A stretch of 64,000 nt of DNA, taken from assembly GCF_004362215.1 (NCBI RefSeq), contig NZ_SNWR01000001.1:1984001-2048000 (forward strand). The letters are read 5' to 3'. Of the stretch, positions 58,900 through 64,000 are shown piece by piece. The number at the start of each line of letters is the position of its first letter. The stretch's first letter is position 1. Origin of the DNA: Paractinoplanes brasiliensis (GTDB taxonomy: Bacteria > Actinomycetota > Actinomycetes > Mycobacteriales > Micromonosporaceae). The notes under the pieces were generated by a model that was not told where the DNA came from, searched no databases, and was given only the letters and a program-made list of their open reading frames with translations. The translations under genes and the position numbers were made by a program.

Positions 58900-60039
58900 C
58901 TAATGGCCGTTGAAGGCGTCTCGCATCCGGCTGAAGAAGCCGCCCTGTTTGCTCAGCTCGGCCACGTCCTCGCCGCGGGTCTTGGCGAAGTCGCGCAGCA
59001 TGCGTTCCTGGTCGGCGGTGAGCTTGGTCGGCGTCTTGACGTCGAGGTGCACGAACAGGTCACCGCGACCCTGACCGCGCAGGTGGGGCACGCCCTTGCC
59101 GCGGATGCGCAGCGTCGACGCGGGTTGGGTGCCGGCCTTGACCTCGATGCCCTCCTCGCTGTCGAGCGTCTTGATCGTCAGGCGGGTGCCGAGCGCGGCC
59201 GCGGTCATCGGCAGGGTGACGCGGCAGTGCAGGTCGTCGCCCTTGCGCGAGTAGACGTCGTGCGGGCGTTCGTGGATCTCGACGTAGAGGTCGCCGGGGG
59301 TGCCGCCGCCGGGACCGACCTCGCCCTGCTGGGCCAGGCGGATGCGCATGCCGTCCTCGACCCCGGCCGGGATCTTGACGGTGAGCGAGCGCCGGGTGCG
59401 GACGCGGCCGTCGCCGGCGCAGGTCGGGCAGGGGTGCGGGATGACCGTGCCGTGACCCTGGCAGGTGGCGCAGGGGCGCGACGACACGACCTGACCCAGG
59501 AACGTGCGCTGCACGCTCTGCACCTCGCCGCGGCCGCCGCACGTGTCGCAGGTGGCCAGGTGGGTGCCGGGGGCCGTGCCGGCGCCGGAACACTGGGTGC
59601 ACAGCACCGCGGTGTCGACGGTGATCGGGGCCTCGACCCCGAACGCCGTCTCGACCAGGTCGAGCTCGAGCCGCAGGATCGCGTCGGCGCCGGGACGGGT
59701 GCGCGGGCGCGGGCCGCGGGCGTTGCCGCCGGCCGCCGTGCCGAAGAACGCGTCCATGATGTCCTGGAAGCCGACGAACGGGCCGCCCGCGCCGCCGGGA
59801 CCGCCGCCCGCGCCGCCACCGGGGGCGAGCGGGTCGCCGCCGAGGTCGACGATCTGGCGCTTCTGATCGTCGGAGAGGACCTCGTAGGCCGCGTTGATGT
59901 CCTTGAACTTCTCGTGCGCTTCCGGATCGGGGTTGACGTCCGGGTGGTACTGCCGGGCCAGTTTGCGGTAGGCGCGCTTGATCTCGTCGTCGGTGGCTTC
60001 CCGGCTCACGCCGAGAATGCCGTAGTAGTCCTTGGCCAC
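58900..60039 (-). CDS. dnaJ: Molecular chaperone DnaJ
   Basis: A 379-residue Hsp40 co-chaperone. The J domain has the YHPDVNPDPEAHEKF HPD motif; a Gly-rich linker follows (PGGGAGGGPGGAGG). The zinc-finger region has four C-x-x-C-x-G-x-G repeats (CTQCSGAG, CDTCGGRG, CATCQGHG, CPTCAGDG). It follows hrcA on the same strand by 17 bases, the hrcA-dnaJ2 pair of actinobacteria. Confidence 0.96.
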   Translation of the reverse strand: MAKDYYGILGVSREATDDEIKRAYRKLARQYHPDVNPDPEAHEKFKDINAAYEVLSDDQKRQIVDLGGDPLAPGGGAGGGPGGAGGPFVGFQDIMDAFFGTAAGGNARGPRPRTRPGADAILRLELDLVETAFGVEAPITVDTAVLCTQCSGAGTAPGTHLATCDTCGGRGEVQSVQRTFLGQVVSSRPCATCQGHGTVIPHPCPTCAGDGRVRTRRSLTVKIPAGVEDGMRIRLAQQGEVGPGGGTPGDLYVEIHERPHDVYSRKGDDLHCRVTLPMTAAALGTRLTIKTLDSEEGIEVKAGTQPASTLRIRGKGVPHLRGQGRGDLFVHLDVKTPTKLTADQERMLRDFAKTRGEDVAELSKQGGFFSRMRDAFNGH

Positions 60040-60056
60040 GGGCTCCGCAATCCTCG

Positions 60057-61079
60057 TCAGTTCTGTGCCAAAAGGTCGCCCACGTAGCGTGCCACTGCGC
60101 GCACGGTCGCGATGGTGCCGGGGTAATCCATCCGGGTGGGGCCGAGCACACCGAGCCCCCCGACGATCGTCGTCCCGGGGCCGTAACCTGTGCTCACCAC
60201 GGACGCCGACCGCAGGTTGTCGATCTGGTTCTCGTCGCCGATGCGGACCCGGGTCGTGCTCGGTTCCACTTCGCCGATGAGCTTGAGCAGGATGACCTCT
60301 TCCTCGAGGGCCTCGAGGACGGGGCGCAGCGTGCCCTGGAAGTCCAGCACACCCCCACGTGTCAGATTAGCCGTGCCCGCCAAGGCGAGGCGTTCCTCAC
60401 TGCGCTCGACGAGCGTCTCGAGCAGCACGGAGGCCAGACAAGTCATGGTCCCGCGGGTGTCGGGGCCGCACTCGTCGACCAGACCTTGCACGAGCGGCGG
60501 CGTGTCGGCCAGCTTCTGACCTGCCAGTTTCTCGTTCACCCGGCGGCGCAGGTCGGTCACGTCGTCGGCGGGCACCGGGGCGGGCAACTCGACCAGGCGC
60601 TGCTCGACGCGGCCGGTGTCGGTGATCATCACGAGCATGAGCCGCGTGGTCGAGATCGGCACGAGTTCCAGATGGCGCACCGACGAGCGGGCCAGCGACG
60701 GATACTGCACGACGGCGACCTGACGGGTCAGCTGGGCGAGCAGGCGCACCGTGCGGTGCACGACGTCGTCGAGGTCGACCGCGCCGATCAGGAACCGCTC
60801 GATGGCCCGGCGCTCGGCCGGCGTGAGCGGCTTGACCTTGGAGAGCCGGTCGACGAAGAGCCGATAGCCGGCATCGGTGGGCACCCGGCCGGCACTCGTG
60901 TGCGGCTGGCGGATGTAGCCCTCTTCCTCCAGCACCGCCATGTCGTTACGCACGGTCGCCGGGGACACGCCCAGCTGGTGCCGCTCGACGAGCGATTTCG
61001 AGCCGACCGGCTCCTGCGTCTCGACATAGTCCTCGACGATCGCCCGCAACACCTCGAGCTTGCGGTCATCCAGACTCAC
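60057..61079 (-). CDS. hrcA: Heat-inducible transcription repressor HrcA
   Basis: A 340-residue repressor that binds CIRCE and is kept active by GroE. The N-terminal winged helix reads RKLEVLRAIVEDYVETQEPVGSKSLVERH and SPATVRNDMAVLEEEGYI. The dimer domain follows. GTG 61079 is preceded by GGGAGGGG. A CIRCE palindrome lies 16 bases upstream, giving autorepression of hrcA-dnaJ. Confidence 0.96.
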   Translation of the reverse strand: MSLDDRKLEVLRAIVEDYVETQEPVGSKSLVERHQLGVSPATVRNDMAVLEEEGYIRQPHTSAGRVPTDAGYRLFVDRLSKVKPLTPAERRAIERFLIGAVDLDDVVHRTVRLLAQLTRQVAVVQYPSLARSSVRHLELVPISTTRLMLVMITDTGRVEQRLVELPAPVPADDVTDLRRRVNEKLAGQKLADTPPLVQGLVDECGPDTRGTMTCLASVLLETLVERSEERLALAGTANLTRGGVLDFQGTLRPVLEALEEEVILLKLIGEVEPSTTRVRIGDENQIDNLRSASVVSTGYGPGTTIVGGLGVLGPTRMDYPGTIATVRAVARYVGDLLAQN

Positions 61080-61094
61080 AATGACCCCTCCCTC

Positions 61095-61121
61095 TTGGCA
61101 CTCCCGCGGACAGAGTGCCAG
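61095..61121. promoter_or_regulatory. CIRCE operator of hrcA
   Basis: TTGGCACTC-N9-GAGTGCCAG, matching the canonical CIRCE inverted repeat (TTAGCACTC-N9-GAGTGCTAA) at all but two symmetric positions with the exact nine-base spacer. Confidence 0.95.
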
Positions 61122-61230
61122 TCTACGTCGCCGCCGTCGGGAGCGCGATGATCGAATGCGGTGTCTGTTCCCCGACTTGATCAGCGAGTCGCCCTCGACC
61201 GCATTGAACTGCGGCTCTACGGTGTCAGCC

Positions 61231-61869
61231 ATGACTGAACCACCTCGCCCGCCCGGTGAAGGTAATCCGTACGATCCGACCACGCCGTTCAACCCTTATG
61301 CGGCTAACGACCCGGTCTCGGGTTCGACACCCCCTCCGCCGCCTCCCTATGGCGCCCCGCCGCCGTCGTCCGGTGGCCCGTCCTACGGTGGCCCGCCGCC
61401 GTCGTCGGGCGGTCCCGGTTACGGTGGCCCGCCGCCGTCGTCCGGTGGCCCCGGCTACGGCGGCCCAGGTTATGGCGGCCCGCCGCCTCCGTACGGCTAC
61501 CAGCAGCCCGGTTACGGCGCCGCGCCCAACCAGGACGACAAGACCTGGATCATGATCGCCCACTTCGGCGGCGCGCTCGGCGCTCTCGTCGGCGGCGGCC
61601 TGTCCGGCTGGATCGTGCCGTTGATCGCCATGCTGGCCAAGGGCAACCAGTCCCCCGCCGTCCGGGCCGAGGCGGTCAAGGCCCTCAACTTCCAGATCGT
61701 GTGGTCGGTCGTCACGCTGATCGGCTGGGTCACCGCCTGCGCCGTCATCGGCTTCGTGATCATCCCGATCGCCGCGCTCATCGCCATCGTGTTCGGCGTC
61801 ATCGCCGGCGTGAAGGCCAGCAACAACGAGCCGTACAACTACCCGCTCTCCATCAACCTGATCAAGTAG
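61231..61869 (+). CDS. DUF4870-domain membrane protein with Pro/Gly-rich N-terminus
   Basis: A 212-residue protein. Residues 1-95 are disordered, with several GGPPPSSGGPGYGG-type repeats rich in Pro, Gly, Ser and Tyr. From residue 98 it matches DUF4870 (DDKTWIMIAHFGGALGALVG, then VKALNFQIVWSVVTLIGW and the third helix) with three to four membrane helices. The function is unknown, but the family is common in actinobacteria. It is divergent from hrcA across the CIRCE region. Confidence 0.85.
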   Translation: MTEPPRPPGEGNPYDPTTPFNPYAANDPVSGSTPPPPPPYGAPPPSSGGPSYGGPPPSSGGPGYGGPPPSSGGPGYGGPGYGGPPPPYGYQQPGYGAAPNQDDKTWIMIAHFGGALGALVGGGLSGWIVPLIAMLAKGNQSPAVRAEAVKALNFQIVWSVVTLIGWVTACAVIGFVIIPIAALIAIVFGVIAGVKASNNEPYNYPLSINLIK

Positions 61870-61879
61870 CGTGGCCGGC

Positions 61880-61904
61880 CGCGCCGGGTACGGGGCCCGG
61901 CGCG
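61880..61904. terminator. Hairpin terminator between convergent DUF4870 and hemW genes
   Basis: Nine-base perfect stem CGCGCCGGG (61880-61888) with CCCGGCGCG (61896-61904), seven-base loop, with no T-tract, sitting exactly between two convergent stop codons. Confidence 0.78.
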
Positions 61905-63149
61905 TCAGACCACGTCCCTGATCACGGCGTCGGCCAGCAGCCGCCCCCGCAGCGTCAGGATCAAAAGCCCTTCCTCGTACGCGTCGGCGTCGATCAGCCC
62001 GTTGGCCAGAGCCTGCTTGGCGCCCACCGGGTCGACCCGATCGAGCCCGATGCCCTCACGCAGCCGCACCCGCAGCATCACGTCCTCGACGTGCCTGTCC
62101 TCGGCGCTGAGCAGCTCGCGCCCCTGCCCCGGCGAGAGACCCCGCAAAAGCCTTCCCGCGTACGCCGCCGGATGCTTGACGTTCCACCAGCGCACCCCGC
62201 CGACGTGGCTGTGCGCCCCCGGCCCGAGACCCCACCAGTCGGCGCCGGTCCAGTAGAGCAGGTTGTGCCGGCAGCGGGCCTCGTCGCCGGTGGCCCAGTT
62301 GGACACCTCGTACCACTGGAAACCGGCCTCACTGAGAGCGGCCTCGGCGGCCAGGTAGCGGTCGGCGGCCACATCGTCCGACGGGTACGGAATCTCGCCA
62401 CGCCGCATCCGGGCCGCCATCCGCGTGCCGTCCTCGACGATCAACGCGTACGCGCTCACATGGTCGACCCCCGAGTCGATCACCGTCTGCAACGACCGCG
62501 CGAAGTCGTCGGCGGTCTCGCCCGGGGTGCCGTAGATCAAATCCAGGTTGACGTGCTCGAACCCGGCCTCGCGAGCCTCCACGGCAGCCTGCGGGGCTCG
62601 CCCCGCCGTGTGCTTGCGATCCAGAATCCGAAGAACGCCCGGCGCAGCCGACTGCATGCCGAGCGAGATCCGGTTGAAGCCGTGCCGCCGCAGCCGCCGC
62701 AGATAGTCCGGGTCGACGGACTCAGGATTGGCCTCAGTAGTGATCTCGGCGTCCGCCGCAAGCCCCCACGCCCGGTCGATGCCCTCAAGAATCCGCCCGA
62801 GATCATCCGCGCTCAGCAGCGTGGGCGTCCCCCCACCGAAGAACACGGTGTCCACAGCCCCACCCGGGCCTGCCGCCTCACCCCGCCATGGGCCCGATTT
62901 TTCGGGATTTATCACGCTGCGGGCGAGCTTCAGCTCCTGGAGGACGGTATCGGCGTACGTCTCCCGGGAGACACCCCCACCCAGCTCGCTCGCCGTATAG
63001 GTGTTGAAGTCGCAGTATCCGCATCGACTGGCGCAGAACGGCACGTGAACGTATACGGCAAATCCGTTTTGTCCGACCCGCGCCGTCGCCTCGTCGGGCA
63101 ATGACCCGTCCGCGGGTACGGGTTCACCATCGGGAAGTGCGCCGGCCAT
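61905..63149 (-). CDS. hemW: Radical SAM haem chaperone HemW
   Basis: A 414-residue radical SAM protein. The 4Fe-4S motif is PFCASRCGYCDFNTYT (C-x-x-x-C-x-x-C). Then VDTVFFGGGTPTLL and the family's TTEANPESVDPDYLRRLRRHG follow, and the C-terminal HemW domain includes the GLGPGAHSHVGGVRWWN region. It inserts haem into proteins and was formerly called a coproporphyrinogen III oxidase. Adjacent to hrcA/dnaJ as usual. Confidence 0.92.
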   Translation of the reverse strand: MAGALPDGEPVPADGSLPDEATARVGQNGFAVYVHVPFCASRCGYCDFNTYTASELGGGVSRETYADTVLQELKLARSVINPEKSGPWRGEAAGPGGAVDTVFFGGGTPTLLSADDLGRILEGIDRAWGLAADAEITTEANPESVDPDYLRRLRRHGFNRISLGMQSAAPGVLRILDRKHTAGRAPQAAVEAREAGFEHVNLDLIYGTPGETADDFARSLQTVIDSGVDHVSAYALIVEDGTRMAARMRRGEIPYPSDDVAADRYLAAEAALSEAGFQWYEVSNWATGDEARCRHNLLYWTGADWWGLGPGAHSHVGGVRWWNVKHPAAYAGRLLRGLSPGQGRELLSAEDRHVEDVMLRVRLREGIGLDRVDPVGAKQALANGLIDADAYEEGLLILTLRGRLLADAVIRDVV

Positions 63150-63185
63150 CCGTCAAGTGTGCACGCCCCCCGTTAGGGTTCCGCC

Positions 63186-63962
63186 ATGGCTCTGGTCCGT
63201 ACCGTCACCGACGCCGGGGTGGCCACCCTGACCCTGGACTCCCCGGCGAACCGCAACGCCCTTTCCACTCCCCTGATGCGCGAGCTGCTCGACTCCTTGA
63301 GCGAGGCGCTCACCGACACCTCCGTACGCGTGGTCGTCCTCTCCCACACCGGCAAGGTCTTCTGCTCGGGCGCCGACCTCAAGGAGACCGCCGAGGCCCG
63401 CGCCAACGGTCGTGTCCCGGCCGAGATGATCGCCGACGTGCTCGCCGCGCTCTGGGAGTTTCCCAAGCCGATCGTCGCGCGGATAGCCGGCCCGGCCCGC
63501 GCGGGCGGTCTCGGCCTGATCGCGGCCGCCGACATCGCCGTCTGCGCTCGCGAGGCCACGTTCGCCTTCTCCGAGGTACGCCTGGGCGTGATCCCGGCCG
63601 TGATCAGCGCGACCGTCCTGCCCCGGCTGTCCCCCCGCGCCGCCGCCGAGCTCTACCTCACCGGCGACGTCTTCGACGGTTCCCGCGCGGCCGAGATCGG
63701 GCTGGTCAGCGCGGCCGTGCCGGCGGAAGACCTGGACGACACCGTACGCCGGTACTGCGACAGCCTCGTGCTGGGCGGCCCGCTGGCCCTGGCCGGAACG
63801 AAACAACTTCTTCGCCGTACGCCGATCCGGGGCGAGCTGGCCGAGCTGGCCCGGCGCTCGGCTGGTTACTTCCGTTCCGCCGAGGGCCGCGAGGGCATGA
63901 CGGCGCTGCGCGAGAAGCGGCCCGCGAACTGGGTTCCGGCCGCCCCGGCATCGGACGGGTGA
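63186..63962 (+). CDS. Enoyl-CoA hydratase/isomerase family protein
   Basis: A 258-residue crotonase-fold protein. It begins MALVRTVTDAGVATLTLDSPA, with the oxyanion loop VFCSGADLKETAEA and second G in AGPARAGGLGLIAAADIAVC. The acidic residue positions in the family (E in SEVRLGVIPAVIS) are conserved, giving a plausible hydratase. Its substrate is unknown. ATG 63186 is divergent from hemW by 36 bases. Confidence 0.9.
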   Translation: MALVRTVTDAGVATLTLDSPANRNALSTPLMRELLDSLSEALTDTSVRVVVLSHTGKVFCSGADLKETAEARANGRVPAEMIADVLAALWEFPKPIVARIAGPARAGGLGLIAAADIAVCAREATFAFSEVRLGVIPAVISATVLPRLSPRAAAELYLTGDVFDGSRAAEIGLVSAAVPAEDLDDTVRRYCDSLVLGGPLALAGTKQLLRRTPIRGELAELARRSAGYFRSAEGREGMTALREKRPANWVPAAPASDG

Positions 63963-64000
63963 CGCGGATCGGGTGACTTCGTTGACTACTCTTGTCGCCT

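Overview
The window is 64 kb of very GC-rich, densely packed DNA. The gene order (dnaG-dgt, dusB-glyS, era-recO-uppS, phoH-ybeY, hrcA-dnaJ-hemW), a Zur/SmtB zinc operon, roadblock/LC7 proteins and many GTG starts point to a filamentous actinobacterium, probably Micromonosporaceae (Actinoplanes-like). That placement is inferred from gene content and style, not from a marker gene. No rRNA, tRNA, CRISPR array, insertion sequence or integrase was found.

Layout. 1-2.9 kb: dnaG (cut by the window edge), dgt and a VOC protein. 3.2-5.6 kb: three roadblock/LC7 proteins around a DUF4388/PATAN-like protein, closed by a strong terminator. 5.7-12.3 kb: DUF2786 protein, an MFS gene with a damaged 5' end, dusB, glyS and small proteins. 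12.3-15.6 kb: an overlapping zinc operon, znuA-znuC-znuB-smtB-like-zur, behind a Zur box. 15.6-17.6 kb: two membrane proteins and an epoxide-hydrolase-like enzyme. 17.7-20.7 kb: a TPP riboswitch with a hairpin hiding the ribosome binding site, then ykoE-ykoD-ykoC for thiamine/HMP uptake. 20.8-27.5 kb: a Tat-exported PHP-type protein, an MTHFR-like enzyme, a membrane NACHT NTPase, a thiamine-binding MTH1187-type protein and a HAD phosphatase.

27.5-38.4 kb is a core block on the minus strand (phoH-ybeY-CNNM/CBS-deaminase-like-era-recO-uppS) interrupted by a DUF4097 lipoprotein, a thioesterase with a large low-complexity insert and an acyltransferase. phoH carries a 359-residue intein with the class 3 W/C/T signature. 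38.6-46.9 kb holds a serine hydrolase, a GH3 beta-glucosidase with a CebR-like operator over its start codon, a heterodimeric ABC exporter with one degenerate ATP site, and a GNAT-like protein. rsmE follows at 46.9-47.6 kb.

47.7-58.8 kb lies between rsmE and dnaJ, genes that are usually neighbours, and looks like an accessory insertion. It holds an ECF41-like sigma factor divergent from a carboxymuconolactone decarboxylase-like protein; an uncharacterised catabolic set (LigA, LigB, citryl-CoA-lyase-like, CaiB CoA-transferase, zinc-free alcohol dehydrogenase-type reductase, amidohydrolase, IclR regulator); a MarR/azoreductase pair with two operator palindromes; and a DUF4241 protein, with two short tandem-repeat arrays. 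58.9-64 kb returns to core genes: dnaJ and hrcA with a CIRCE element, a DUF4870 protein, hemW and an enoyl-CoA hydratase.

The most unusual items are the PhoH class 3 intein, the LigAB/CaiB/citryl-CoA-lyase catabolic cluster, the GTPase-less roadblock cluster, and the repeat-driven protein insertions in the thioesterase and Era.
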